Positions 34,745 through 43,707 of a DNA stretch of 64,000 bases are shown here, piece after piece. The notes under the pieces are model-generated. The model was not told the DNA's origin. It saw nothing but the letters and a program-made list of their open reading frames with translations, and did no database searches. Position 1 is the first letter of the stretch; each line of letters begins with the position of its first letter. This DNA comes from Hymenobacter tibetensis (GTDB taxonomy: Bacteria; Bacteroidota; Bacteroidia; Cytophagales; Hymenobacteraceae). Location of the stretch: contig NZ_CP094669.1 in assembly GCF_022827545.1 (NCBI RefSeq), forward strand, positions 199,001 to 263,000. Direction: 5' to 3'. Position numbers and translations under genes: made by a program.

Positions 34745-35593
34745 CTAAGCTGCCACCTCGGTAGCGGCTGCGCCGGTTGCGGACGTGGCGGTGGTTTTCG
34801 GTGAGGCGTCAAACAGGAACTCGTTGAGGCGGGCGCGCAAGTCGGCGGGCGCCAAGTTGCGGAACACTTCCCCGCCCCGAACCAGAGAAATCTGGCCGGT
34901 TTCTTCGCTTACTACCAGCACCACCGCGTCTGTCACCTCGGAAAGGCCGATGGCGGCCCGGTGGCGCAAGCCTAGCGCAGCCGGTACGTCGGGGTTTTCA
35001 CTAACGGGCAGAATGCAGCGCGCCGCCTGAATTCGGCCCCGGCTGATGATGACCGCGCCATCGTGGAGGGGGCTGGTTTTGTTGAAAATGCTCATCAGCA
35101 GGCGCTTGCTTACCGTGGCGTCAATCAGGTCGCCGGAGTTGGCAAAAGGCGTGAGGTCGGAGGCCAGATTGAAGGCCACGAGGGCGCCGGTGCTCTTGCC
35201 CGCCAGGCTTTTGGCAGCTTCCACAAAAGGCGTGATGTTCATGCGCTCGGAAGCCGAACTGTCGCGGCGCCAAGCAAAGTTGCGCATCCGGTCGAAGGCC
35301 GTGGCCTTGCCGATGTGCAGCAGAAAGCGTCGTATTTCTTGCTGAAACAAGATAATGCCCGCCAGCACTCCCACGCTCATAAACTGCCCCAAAATGCTGG
35401 TTAGCAGCTCCATGCCCGCGGCCTTCACTACCAGATAAAACAGGTAGATGGACATAAAGCCCAGGAAAATTTTCAGCGCAACACTTCCCGTCAGCAGCTT
35501 GTAGAGCTGATAGAACAGCACCGTGACCAACAGCACGTCGATGACGTCTATCCAGCCGATGCGCAGGAAGCCGATGCTGAAAGAACCAATCAC
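34745..35593 (-). CDS. cdaA: Diadenylate cyclase CdaA
   Basis: A 282-residue membrane enzyme that makes c-di-AMP from two ATP. Three N-terminal membrane helices (about residues 8-95) precede the DAC domain with both active-site motifs: LHDGAVIISRGRIQAARCIL (DGA) and GLRHRAAIGLSEVTDAVVLVVSEE (RHRAA). The C-terminal 30 residues are alanine/threonine-rich. Its ATG overlaps the folP stop by four bases (ATGA at 35590-35593), giving translational coupling; the folP-cdaA order is widespread in Bacteroidota. Confidence 0.95.
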   Translation of the reverse strand: MIGSFSIGFLRIGWIDVIDVLLVTVLFYQLYKLLTGSVALKIFLGFMSIYLFYLVVKAAGMELLTSILGQFMSVGVLAGIILFQQEIRRFLLHIGKATAFDRMRNFAWRRDSSASERMNITPFVEAAKSLAGKSTGALVAFNLASDLTPFANSGDLIDATVSKRLLMSIFNKTSPLHDGAVIISRGRIQAARCILPVSENPDVPAALGLRHRAAIGLSEVTDAVVLVVSEETGQISLVRGGEVFRNLAPADLRARLNEFLFDASPKTTATSATGAAATEVAA

Positions 35594-36471
35594 GGAGAGG
35601 TGGGCGGGAAGGTGGGAGAAACGAGCTGAATAGTTTGAACGGCTTCGGCTACATCGTGTACGCGCAGGAGGCGGGCCCCGTTGAGCACGGCCAGGGCATT
35701 GACGGCAACCGTACCGGTGAGGGCTGCATCGGGGGTGAGGCCCAACGGCTTATACACCATGCTTTTGCGGGAAAGGCCCGCTAAAATGGGCAGGCCCAAC
35801 ACGGCCAGCTCGGGGAGCCGGCGTAGCAGTTCCTGGCTCTGGGCCGGCGTTTTGGCGAAGCCGAAGCCTGGGTCCAGCACCACATCCTTCACGCCGTGCT
35901 GGCGGAGCTCGGCCAGCTTGTCGCGGAAGTAACGAACCAGCTCTAGCACAATATCTCCCTCGTAGTGGGTGTGCTGCGTCATGGTTTGCGGCGTGCCGCG
36001 CAGGTGCATCAAGATGTAGGGCACGCCCAAGCGGCCGGCGGTAGGCAGCATATCAGCGTCGAGGGTACCGCCGCTGATGTCGTTGAGAATGTCGGCGCCC
36101 GCTGCTACGGCTTCCGTTGCTACAGCTGCCCGGAACGTATCAACGGACAGAAAGGCCTCGGGAAAAGCGCGGCGCACCGCTGCCACAGCCGGCAACAGGC
36201 GGCGCTTTTCTTCGTCTTCGCTGATGTGTTCGGCACCGGGCCGGGAAGAGTAGCCACCCAAATCGAGGATGGCAGCACCGGCCGCTAGCATAGTTTCGGC
36301 GCGACGGAGTAGGTCGTCTTCGGCTTGAATGCGGCTACCGGCAAAGAACGAGTCGGGGGTGAGGTTGAGGATGCCCATCACCCGTGGCCAGCTAATATCG
36401 AGCACCCGCCCGCCCGGGCAGCACAAGGTTTGTGCGGCCGGAAAACACGTATCTTTCGGGGCCTGGAGCAT
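35590..36471 (-). CDS. folP: Dihydropteroate synthase
   Basis: A 293-residue TIM-barrel enzyme joining p-aminobenzoate to dihydropterin pyrophosphate in folate synthesis; the target of sulfonamides. Visible motifs: VMGILNLTPDSFFAGSR (first loop), ILDLGGYSSRPGAEHIS (second loop), FLSVDTF, INDISGG and VLDPGFGFAKT. The 30 N-terminal residues with three Cys before the first strand make the start uncertain; ATG 36471 is kept and one at 36378 would be too late to include all of the first strand. Overlaps cdaA by 4 bases. Confidence 0.95.
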   Translation of the reverse strand: MLQAPKDTCFPAAQTLCCPGGRVLDISWPRVMGILNLTPDSFFAGSRIQAEDDLLRRAETMLAAGAAILDLGGYSSRPGAEHISEDEEKRRLLPAVAAVRRAFPEAFLSVDTFRAAVATEAVAAGADILNDISGGTLDADMLPTAGRLGVPYILMHLRGTPQTMTQHTHYEGDIVLELVRYFRDKLAELRQHGVKDVVLDPGFGFAKTPAQSQELLRRLPELAVLGLPILAGLSRKSMVYKPLGLTPDAALTGTVAVNALAVLNGARLLRVHDVAEAVQTIQLVSPTFPPTSP

Positions 36472-36618
36472 GGGTTTCGGGTGGTGAGGGCAGATAAATC
36501 AGAACAGCTCCAACGACTTCAACAACTCCAAGGAGTTCCTTTCCGCGGGACGCCAGAGGGGGATGACGTTCTTGCTACTGACGTGTTCAACGTCAACCAA
36601 CAAAATAGGCGTAAAAAC

Positions 36619-37167
36619 TTGGAGAATCAAACCCAACTCGAGTACGACCAGATAATAGAGCAGTGCCGGACGCTGTTTTTGGCCAAAACCCACGACTACG
36701 GTACGGCCTGGCGCATCATGCGCCTGCCCAGCATCACCGACCAGATTTATATCAAAGCGCAGCGCATCCGGAGCATTCAGGAAAAGGGCACCCAGCTAGT
36801 AGCCGACGACGTGAACGGCGAGTTTGTGGCCATCATCAATTACTGCGTGATTGCGCTGATGCAGCTGCGCCTGCCGCCCAACGCCCCCCTCGACCTGGAC
36901 CCCGCTGCGGTGGCCGAGGCCTACGACCAAGAAACTGCCGAGAACCGCCGCTTGCTGTTCGCCAAAAACCACGACTACGGCGAAGCCTGGCGCCAAATGC
37001 GCATTGAAAGCATCACCGACATCATCTTGATGAAGCTGCACCGGACCAAGCAGATTGAGGACCTAGCGGGTCGCACGCAGGTGTCGGAAGGGGTGGAAGC
37101 CAACTACCGCGACATGCTGAACTACGCCGTATTTGTGTTGATTAAGAAAGGCTTCGCAGCATCCTAG
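36619..37167 (+). CDS. DUF1599 (nucleotide modification-associated) protein with internal duplication
   Basis: A 182-residue protein made of two copies of the DUF1599 unit. Repeat one has LFLAKTHDYGTAWRIMRLPS followed by ITDQIYIKAQRIRSIQ; repeat two has LLFAKNHDYGEAWRQMRIES followed by ITDIILMKLHRTKQIE. The KxHDYG-x-AW motif marks each. The family is proposed to act on modified nucleotides. No ATG lies in the conserved frame; TTG 36619 (LENQTQLEYDQ) is the likely start, though GTG 36583 is also possible. Divergent from folP, with 148 bases between. Confidence 0.85.
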   Translation: MENQTQLEYDQIIEQCRTLFLAKTHDYGTAWRIMRLPSITDQIYIKAQRIRSIQEKGTQLVADDVNGEFVAIINYCVIALMQLRLPPNAPLDLDPAAVAEAYDQETAENRRLLFAKNHDYGEAWRQMRIESITDIILMKLHRTKQIEDLAGRTQVSEGVEANYRDMLNYAVFVLIKKGFAAS

Positions 37168-37407
37168 CAGCTAGTTGTTCCGGCGCGAGCGGAATCTGAT
37201 TCACGCCATTTTGCTACTGCACTCAGATTTTGCCCGCGTCAGACAACGGTTGCTTGTTGTTGCTAAACAGACTCTTGCGTTGCATCGAAATGTGCTGTTT
37301 CGCTGAGTAACTTGCACAGCCTAGAATTACGTAGGAGCAATCTGTGTTCCGGAAGCAGCACGATTAGTAGCTTAAACGCTAGGCACTCCATACTACGCAC
37401 TACCTAT

Positions 37408-38508
37408 ATGAAACAAATTACCCGAATCTGCTGGCTGCTGCTGGGCGTGATATTCATCTTCTCGGGCCTGGTGAAGCTGAACGATCCGGTGGGCACGGCC
37501 CTCAAGTTGGAAGAATATTTCGAGGTGTTTGCCGAGGATTTTGGCAGCTTCTTTTTAGTGTTCAAAGGCTTCTCGCGCACCATGAGCATCGTGCTCAGTT
37601 CGTTGGAAGTGGTGCTGGGTGTAGCGCTGCTACTGCGTTGGATGCTGCGCAAAACCCTCTGGGTGCTGTTGGTGCTACTGGTGTTCTTCGGTTTCCTGAC
37701 CTTTTATTCCGCTGCTTTCAACAAAGTCACAGACTGCGGTTGCTTCGGCGACTTCATCAAGCTCACTCCCTGGACCTCGTTCTTCAAAGACCTGTTTTTG
37801 CTGGGCCTCTGGGCCGTGGTGTTCACGAACCAGCGGTATTTGCGCCGGGTGTTTGCCAAGGGGCAGCTCGGCGTGATGTATATCACCGTGGCGTCGGCGG
37901 TGGCTATTGGCATAGGGGTGCGGGCCCTCGGGCACTTGCCGTACTTCGACTTTCTGCCCTATAAAGTGGGCAACAACATCGGGCAGTTGATGAAGTCGTC
38001 GGCTCCTCTGCGCTACAAGTACATCATGGAGCGCAACGGTGCCAGCCAGGAGTTTACCGACTACCCCACCGATTCCACTTGGAAGTTCAAGCAGATGGTG
38101 GCGCTAAACCCAGAGGCTGGGCCTAAAATCACCGATTTCCGGGTGTGGAACGATGAAGGCGACTTCACGCAAGAGCTGCTGCAAGGCAACCGGCTGGTGC
38201 TGATTGTGCAAGGCACCGAGAAGGCCGACCGGGACCGGTTCAAACTCATCAACACCCTATTTGCAGAGGCTCAGAAGTCGCGCCGCAAGATTTCCGTGTT
38301 GGTCCTGACTAGCAGCAGCCCCGCCGCCTTTGATGCCTTCCGCCACGACGTAAACCTGAGCGCGCCCTTCTACTACGCCGACGCCACGGTGCTTAAATCC
38401 ATGATTCGATCCAACCCCGGCTTGATGCTGCTCCAAAACGGCACCGTGAAAGGCAAGTACCACTACCACGATATTCCGGCCATCGGAGATATCGAGAAGA
38501 AGCTGTAG
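37408..38508 (+). CDS. BT_3928 family DoxX/MauE-like membrane protein
   Basis: A 366-residue inner-membrane protein. The N-terminal half has four or five membrane segments in a DoxX/MauE-like arrangement (ICWLLLGVIFIFSGLVKLND, then FFGFLTFYSAAFNKVTDCGCFGDFIKL). The CGCFGD pair of cysteines is the family hallmark and may pass electrons to a periplasmic thiol partner. The C-terminal half is a periplasmic domain that resembles a thioredoxin fold (FYYADATVLKSMIRSNPGLMLL) without CxxC. The family is known from Bacteroides BT_3928; function unproven. ATG 37408 is chosen as the first Met before the first membrane helix. Confidence 0.85.
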   Translation: MKQITRICWLLLGVIFIFSGLVKLNDPVGTALKLEEYFEVFAEDFGSFFLVFKGFSRTMSIVLSSLEVVLGVALLLRWMLRKTLWVLLVLLVFFGFLTFYSAAFNKVTDCGCFGDFIKLTPWTSFFKDLFLLGLWAVVFTNQRYLRRVFAKGQLGVMYITVASAVAIGIGVRALGHLPYFDFLPYKVGNNIGQLMKSSAPLRYKYIMERNGASQEFTDYPTDSTWKFKQMVALNPEAGPKITDFRVWNDEGDFTQELLQGNRLVLIVQGTEKADRDRFKLINTLFAEAQKSRRKISVLVLTSSSPAAFDAFRHDVNLSAPFYYADATVLKSMIRSNPGLMLLQNGTVKGKYHYHDIPAIGDIEKKL

Positions 38509-38524
38509 GTCTGTCTATTGCTGA

Positions 38525-38581
38525 TTGTTGAAGGGTTGATTGATGCAAGACAACAGCCACCAACAATTAACCCTTCAACAA
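38525..38581. repeat. Inverted repeat before the ABC permease gene
   Basis: TTGTTGAAGGGTT (38525-38537) pairs perfectly with AACCCTTCAACAA (38569-38581), loop 31 bases. It begins 16 bases after the stop of the BT_3928-like gene. Its wording (TTGTTGAA runs) is close to the repeat at 3184-3264. Confidence 0.55.
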
Positions 38582-38600
38582 CCAACAATCAACTACCTAC

Positions 38601-39656
38601 TTGCTGTCCTTCGTCCTTCGTCGCTTGGTGCATGGCCTGCTGATACTGGCGGGTGTGGCGTGCACGGTGTTTTTCTTATTTCAGGTGCTGCCCGGCGACC
38701 CAGTGGCGCTGCTGGCTGGCCAACGTTCCGATGCGGCCACCCGCGCCGCTATTGCCGCCGACTTGGGCCTCAACGAAACGCTACCCGCGCAGTTGGGCGG
38801 CTACCTCAACGACATTTCACCGCTGGGCATACACCCGCGCGATTCGGCAGGCGTGGCCAAGTATGGGGGCCTCACCGTCTTGCCCTTAGGCGCCAAGGCG
38901 CTGGTGCTGAAAGAGCCGTATCTGCGTCGTTCGTTTCAAAGCAACAAAGCGGTGCTCAGCATCTTGCTCGACCATTTTACGGGTACGCTATGGCTGGCGC
39001 TGGCCGCCATGCTGTTGGCCGCAGTACTAGGTATAGCGTTCGGCATAGCCGCCGCCCTCAAGCCCCACACCTGGATTGATAGAGCGTTGATTACTACCTC
39101 GGTGCTGGGTATTTCCGTGCCTTCTTTTGTGGCGGGCATCCTGATTGCCATTACGTTTGGCTTCTACTGGAGCCACTGGACGGGCCTCAACCTAACCGGG
39201 CAGCTCTACGAAACCGACCCGTTTACGGGCCGTCACTTGGTGTTGCGCAATCTGGTGCTGCCCGCCTTTGCGCTGGGCATCCGGCCGCTGGCCGTTATCA
39301 CGCAGCTCACCCGCTCCTCAATGCTGGATGTGCTTAGTCAGGATTACATTCGTACGGCGCGGGCGAAGGGCCTCTCCAGCTACCGGACCGTTATAGGGCA
39401 TGCTCTCAAAAACGCGCTCAACCCCGTCGTGACGGCCGTATCGGGCTGGCTGGCTTCGCTGATGGCAGGAGCTTTTTTCATTGAGTACATCTTCAACTGG
39501 AAAGGCCTGGGTACCGTTACGCTGCGGGCCGTCGAGAACCTGGACTTTCCAGTTGTAATGGGTTCTACCATCTTTATTGCGGCGCTATTCGTGCTCGTGA
39601 ATATTGCCGTTGATGTGCTGTATGCGCTGCTCGACCCGCGAGTGAGGCTAGGGTAG
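38601..39656 (+). CDS. Peptide/nickel-type ABC transporter permease (DppB-like)
   Basis: A 351-residue inner-membrane permease with about six helices. The N-terminus FVLRRLVHGLLILAGVACTVFF and the FQVLPGDPVALLAG segment are typical of DppB/OppB, and the EAA-like coupling loop contains YIRTARAKGLSSYRTVIGHALKNAL. It would move peptides across the inner membrane with a second permease, two ATPases and a binding protein, none of which lies next to it. Start is TTG 38601, as no ATG precedes the conserved N-terminus. aroK follows 24 bases downstream. Confidence 0.88.
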   Translation: MLSFVLRRLVHGLLILAGVACTVFFLFQVLPGDPVALLAGQRSDAATRAAIAADLGLNETLPAQLGGYLNDISPLGIHPRDSAGVAKYGGLTVLPLGAKALVLKEPYLRRSFQSNKAVLSILLDHFTGTLWLALAAMLLAAVLGIAFGIAAALKPHTWIDRALITTSVLGISVPSFVAGILIAITFGFYWSHWTGLNLTGQLYETDPFTGRHLVLRNLVLPAFALGIRPLAVITQLTRSSMLDVLSQDYIRTARAKGLSSYRTVIGHALKNALNPVVTAVSGWLASLMAGAFFIEYIFNWKGLGTVTLRAVENLDFPVVMGSTIFIAALFVLVNIAVDVLYALLDPRVRLG

Positions 39657-39680
39657 CCTGCCATTCTTACGTAATCTTAC

Positions 39681-40202
39681 ATGCGGCTTTATCTAATTGG
39701 CATGCCGGGAGCCGGCAAAACTACCTTGGGGCGCGGATTAGCAGTAGCCTATGAAGTGCCGTTTGTAGACCTGGACGAAGAAATAGTCCGGCACGAGGGC
39801 CGCAGCATCCCCGACATCTTTGCGGCCGAAGGAGAAGCGTACTTCCGTATGCGCGAGGCCGCCGTGCTGCGCGAAGTGCTGGCTCAACACCCGAAGCTGG
39901 TACTGGCCACTGGTGGGGGCACGCCCTGCTTTCACGATAACGTAGAGGTCCTGCTTGAAACCGGTATCACGCTCTACTTGGATGTGCCCGTTGCGAAACT
40001 AGCCGGCCGAGTGCAGGCCGCGGCCAAAACCCGCCCATTATTAGCCGCCCTGCCCGATACCGATACGCTGGAAGCCCATCTGAATGAAACCTTACACTTC
40101 CGTAAGCAGTTTTACGACCGTGCACCTCTACGCTGCCAGGCATCGGCCTGTACGGTAGGGGCCGTACGACAACTCCTAGCCCGGTACGAGGCTTCGGCCT
40201 GA
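39681..40202 (+). CDS. aroK: Shikimate kinase
   Basis: A 173-residue NMP-kinase-fold enzyme that phosphorylates shikimate in the aromatic amino-acid pathway. P-loop GMPGAGKTTLGR (residues 8-19), the shikimate-binding DLDEEIVRHEGRSIPDIFAAEGEAYFR part (in two pieces), GGGTPCF and the lid arginines (RPLL) are all in place. Length is normal. It lies 24 bases after the permease gene and may be read with it. Confidence 0.95.
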   Translation: MRLYLIGMPGAGKTTLGRGLAVAYEVPFVDLDEEIVRHEGRSIPDIFAAEGEAYFRMREAAVLREVLAQHPKLVLATGGGTPCFHDNVEVLLETGITLYLDVPVAKLAGRVQAAAKTRPLLAALPDTDTLEAHLNETLHFRKQFYDRAPLRCQASACTVGAVRQLLARYEASA

Positions 40203-40235
40203 GACACCACTAGGATTCTTTTGCGCTAGGATGCG

Positions 40236-40243
40236 TACTTTTG
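40236..40243 (+). promoter_or_regulatory. Candidate -7 element of the fatty-acid hydroxylase gene
   Basis: TACTTTTG matches TAnnTTTG exactly, 27 bases before the chosen ATG. No TTG is seen at the standard distance; TTG 40221 is too near. An in-frame TTG start at 40241 would lie inside this element, which supports ATG 40271. Confidence 0.45.
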
Positions 40244-40270
40244 CTCCCTGAAATAAGCACATTACCGACG

Positions 40271-40945
40271 ATGTCAACAGAAACTGCAGCTTCCCCACTG
40301 CCAACCCCTACGCCCGCCAAAGCTCCTGAAAACGTGAAGCCTAAGCACAAAGGGTCGGCTCAGCTTTTCAAGAACCCGGTGCTGGAACGTCTCTCGCATA
40401 CGCACATTGCGCTACCGGTTTCTATCTTCATCCTGACGGCAGCGGTCAGCTTATACTATGGCATTACGCAAGGCTTCACGACGGGGCTAGCCGCATTCGG
40501 ACAGTTCCTGGGGGGCTGGTTCCTGTTCACGTTTGCGGAGTATGCCATGCACCGCTACCTCTACCACATTCCGGCTACCACGCCCGGCCGCATCAAGTTT
40601 CAGTACACCATGCACGGGGTGCACCATGAGTTTCCGAAAGACAAAACTCGGCTGGCTATGCCGCCTATCATTACGGTGTTCGTAGCATCGTTACTGTTTT
40701 TCATTTTCCGCTTTGCGTTCGGTAGTGCTGCTTTCGGCGTGCTGGCTGGCTTTGTGTTCGGCTATGCGCTGTACCTGTTTGTGCATTATGCCATCCACGT
40801 GTACGCACCGCCAAAGAACTTCTTGAAAGTATGGTGGACTCACCACGCACAGCACCACTACCGCCAAGACGAAATTGCGTTTGGCGTAAGCAGCACCCTC
40901 TGGGACCATATCATTGGCACTATGCCTGAGAAAGGAAAAAGATAG
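40271..40945 (+). CDS. Sterol desaturase family fatty-acid hydroxylase (FA2H-like)
   Basis: A 224-residue membrane di-iron hydroxylase. After 35 polar residues come four hydrophobic segments and the histidine cluster: EYAMHRYLYH, MHGVHHEFPKDKTRLAMPP, HYAIHVY and WWTHHAQHHY. The HGxHHxxPxDxxRL signature belongs to fatty acid 2-hydroxylases of sphingolipids, not to carotene hydroxylases, so it likely hydroxylates the acyl chain of a ceramide or similar lipid; Hymenobacter and relatives are known to make 2-hydroxy sphingolipids. The start is ATG 40271 (MSTETAASPL), set by the promoter above. Monocistronic, with a strong terminator. Confidence 0.85.
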   Translation: MSTETAASPLPTPTPAKAPENVKPKHKGSAQLFKNPVLERLSHTHIALPVSIFILTAAVSLYYGITQGFTTGLAAFGQFLGGWFLFTFAEYAMHRYLYHIPATTPGRIKFQYTMHGVHHEFPKDKTRLAMPPIITVFVASLLFFIFRFAFGSAAFGVLAGFVFGYALYLFVHYAIHVYAPPKNFLKVWWTHHAQHHYRQDEIAFGVSSTLWDHIIGTMPEKGKR

Positions 40946-40966
40946 GGCACTGCTGCTCCTGCTTCT

Positions 40967-41012
40967 TACAATCGAAAAGCCTGTTGGATATCCAACAGGC
41001 TTTTCGATTGTA
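40967..41012. terminator. 46-base perfect palindrome after the hydroxylase gene
   Basis: From TACAATCGAAAAGCCTGTTG (40967-40986) through the centre GGATATCC to 41012, the sequence is its own reverse complement for 23 bases on each side with no loop. It lies 21 bases after the stop and contains CTTTTCGA on the right, so it may terminate transcription, but the lack of a loop is unusual. Confidence 0.6.
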
Positions 41013-41133
41013 GGGGGCTATCCTCTTGGTGTAGAATTATACTATTCATGTAAATAATAAGACCTAGTGCAGATAAAAAACGGGAAATTCTATTCTATAA
41101 ATATTTCATAGTGTTAGGACTTTACTATAATCG

Positions 41134-41141
41134 TAAATTTG
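41134..41141 (+). promoter_or_regulatory. Candidate -7 element of the T9SS cargo gene
   Basis: TAAATTTG matches TAnnTTTG exactly, 70 bases before ATG 41211. The upstream 100 bases are strongly A/T-rich. Confidence 0.45.
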
Positions 41142-41210
41142 GGGTGTGCAAACAAGAAGCTTTTTCTTGCCAGTGCCAATCAAAGTGTTCCGCAGTCACC
41201 CCTATCTTTT

Positions 41211-43622
41211 ATGAGAAAAATTTACAGCTTACTTACCGCGTTGGCGGTAGGACTTAACACTGTGCCCGTCGCGGCGCAGCACACTTGGACAGATGCCAGC
41301 AATCTGGCTCCGTATACCCAGAATTTCAATACTTTAAGTGGTACGGTTAGCTTCCGAAACAATTCCACTATACAAGGTGTGTACGCGGAAGCCGAGTTTC
41401 CTAGCTTCACTTACCCACCCGCTTCAATTGCTGCCAACGACGGCTCTACTATTGATGCGAACTATTATCACTTTGGTGATGCAAGCGGAACTGCTAGCAT
41501 GGACCGCTCTTTCGGGGGAATTGCTGCCACGACCACGGGTGATGGTATCGGGCACGTTGGTATTCGGTTGAAGAATGGTACTAACACAGCCATTCGGAAT
41601 TTAGATATTGTGTATGCCATGGAGCACTGGTACAACTCTGGCAAGCAAGACAAAGCCCGCGTGGATGTAAGCTATCTAAAATCAGCTGTGGGAGGTACAG
41701 TTACTAGCTTATTTAACAGCACTGGGGTTTGGCAGTCTATTACCGATTTGAGCGTTGATGCTCCCTCCACGGCTACCGTCATTGCCAGCCGTGACGGCAA
41801 CTCACCTTCGAACCGTCGCGTGCGGCAGGCGACGCTCAGCAACATAGATTTAGCCCCCAATCAAGAAATCATGATTCGGTGGAGCTACGTGCTCAACAAC
41901 ACAACCAACGGTAATGGCCTGTCGATTGATGACGTTAATATCTCGGCCTTTACCAATATCTTTTATTCGAAAGCGTCCGGCAACCTAAACTCTACTAATA
42001 CGTGGAGTACCACAGCCGACGGCACGGGCGCTCTGCCTAGCGGATTCAGCTTTGTGCTGCCTAATGCCACGTACTATGTGCAAGGCAATACCACTGAATC
42101 GAACACGGCCAGCGCTAGTCGTATAAATGGAAATACCGCTTGGACGGTCAATGGCGCCAATTCCAAAATCGTAATTGGATTGCCGAGGGCAACCACTGCC
42201 ACACGCTTTTACATGTACAACGATGACAACATTGTAGGCCGGGTAGATTTAGAATCCAACGCAGCGTTGGCCATTCAGCAGACCAACTACTCCTTCACCT
42301 TAGGCGAGCTAGACCCGACGAGCACAGTGGAGTATTTAACCACAGGCAACCCTATCAATATTGCATCGGCAGCATACGGCAACTTAAAAGTTACGGGAGC
42401 AGCAGACAAAGTTTTAACTGGTAACACCCTAGTTAACGGCAACTTAATTTTTGCTACAGCTACGGCCGGTAACGTGACGGCAGCACCTGATTTGCTGCTA
42501 GGAGACTACAACTTAACGGTACAGCGCGGCGGCCAGATTCAAGGGTACAATAACTCGGCGTTTGTGGTTACCAACGGTAAAGGCGTACTAAAACAGACTG
42601 TTTCGAATACGGGTGCTGACGTGGTTTTCCCCGTAGGAAGTTCTGCAACTAGCTATACGCCAGCTTACTTGCAACAGCCCAACAGCACCACCGCTCGCAA
42701 CGAAGATGTGTACTCAGTGCGAGTGCTAGACGGCCTCTATCGTCGCTACGACACAGCTGAGAACGGTACAGGTACGACGGTTACCAATCAGAATGTGAAA
42801 AAAACCTGGCTGGTAAGCGAGGAAGTAACTGGAAATTCCAACGTTACGATGGCCCTGCAATGGAATGCGGCTGATGAAGTAACGGGAGGTGCGGCTGGTA
42901 CCAACTTCAATCGTGCCAATGCATACATTGGACACTACCTCACGAATGGCTCGTTCACCTATTTTGATAAAGTAGCTCCGACGGCAGCCGTTATAGGCAA
43001 CCCCAATACCAGCTACAAAATTACCCGCGCCGGACTTACGTCCTTCTCGCCTTACGCGGTGTCGTCTAATGCGGCAGGGCCGTTGCCGGTACAGCTAGTG
43101 GCCTTTGGGGCCGGGCGCGTGGGCACTGCGGTGCAGTGCAGCTGGAAAACGGCTTCCGAGAAAGACAACGGCTATTTCGAGGTGGAACGCAGCTTTGATG
43201 GTCAGCAATTCAAGAACGTGGGCACGGTAGCTGGGGCGGGCACTTCAACTAGCAGCCACAGCTACAGCCTGCTTGATGCCCAAGCGCCTACCAGCACCCT
43301 CTACTACCGGCTGCGGCAAGTGGACGTGGATGGCACCGCCACCTACTCGCCGGTGGCCGTGGTGCAAGGCTGTGTCAACTGCGCCGCAACGGCATCCGTG
43401 CTGGCGGTTGTGCCAAATCCTGCCACCGACGATGTGCGGGTAGCTGGCCTCAACGGAGCGGCAGTTCCGCTGCATGGTACGCTGTACACAGTGCTTGGCT
43501 CAGTTCGGCAAACCTTGCAGGGCCAAACAGCACTGGACTTGCGCCACGAGCCAGCCGGCGTGTATCTGCTCCGCCTTACGACAGAGCAGGGCCCAGTAAC
43601 ATTGCGTGTAGTGAAAGAATAA
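41211..43622 (+). CDS. T9SS type A sorting domain-containing surface protein
   Basis: An 803-residue secreted protein. From ATG 41211 there is a signal peptide (MRKIYSLLTALAVGLNTVPV, cut after VAAQ). The middle (about 25-640) is rich in Asn, Thr and Gly and resembles adhesive or lectin-like beta-sandwich proteins (LDIVYAMEHWYNSGK, IMIRWSYVLNN). Residues about 625-725 form a fibronectin-type region (CSWKTASEKDNGYFEVERSF), standard before a sorting domain. The C-terminal 80 residues (VVPNPATDDVRV to LLRLTTEQGPVTLRVVKE) form the type A sorting signal read by the type IX secretion system. GC is lower than in neighbours, typical of surface genes. Role: surface or extracellular adhesion, inferred. 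Confidence 0.9.
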   Translation: MRKIYSLLTALAVGLNTVPVAAQHTWTDASNLAPYTQNFNTLSGTVSFRNNSTIQGVYAEAEFPSFTYPPASIAANDGSTIDANYYHFGDASGTASMDRSFGGIAATTTGDGIGHVGIRLKNGTNTAIRNLDIVYAMEHWYNSGKQDKARVDVSYLKSAVGGTVTSLFNSTGVWQSITDLSVDAPSTATVIASRDGNSPSNRRVRQATLSNIDLAPNQEIMIRWSYVLNNTTNGNGLSIDDVNISAFTNIFYSKASGNLNSTNTWSTTADGTGALPSGFSFVLPNATYYVQGNTTESNTASASRINGNTAWTVNGANSKIVIGLPRATTATRFYMYNDDNIVGRVDLESNAALAIQQTNYSFTLGELDPTSTVEYLTTGNPINIASAAYGNLKVTGAADKVLTGNTLVNGNLIFATATAGNVTAAPDLLLGDYNLTVQRGGQIQGYNNSAFVVTNGKGVLKQTVSNTGADVVFPVGSSATSYTPAYLQQPNSTTARNEDVYSVRVLDGLYRRYDTAENGTGTTVTNQNVKKTWLVSEEVTGNSNVTMALQWNAADEVTGGAAGTNFNRANAYIGHYLTNGSFTYFDKVAPTAAVIGNPNTSYKITRAGLTSFSPYAVSSNAAGPLPVQLVAFGAGRVGTAVQCSWKTASEKDNGYFEVERSFDGQQFKNVGTVAGAGTSTSSHSYSLLDAQAPTSTLYYRLRQVDVDGTATYSPVAVVQGCVNCAATASVLAVVPNPATDDVRVAGLNGAAVPLHGTLYTVLGSVRQTLQGQTALDLRHEPAGVYLLRLTTEQGPVTLRVVKE

Positions 43623-43642
43623 GGTTCTCAACCTGGAAATAG

Positions 43643-43692
43643 CATACACAGAAAAGGCGGTTCCTAAGCAGGAGCCGCCTTTTCTGTGTATG
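43643..43692. terminator. Bidirectional terminator after the T9SS gene
   Basis: CATACACAGAAAAGGCGG (43643-43660) pairs perfectly with CCGCCTTTTCTGTGTATG (43675-43692), with TTCC/GGAG extending it inwards. It sits between convergent genes. Confidence 0.85.
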
Positions 43693-43707
43693 GAAAGAAA
43701 GAAGCCG

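Noticed and set aside
28323..35593. A CBASS-like link between the diadenylate cyclase gene and the patatin gene
   Set aside because: cdaA is the housekeeping membrane enzyme coupled to folP with a 4-base overlap, a common arrangement, and a 570-base gap separates it from the patatin gene. No defence-type cyclase or Cap genes are present.
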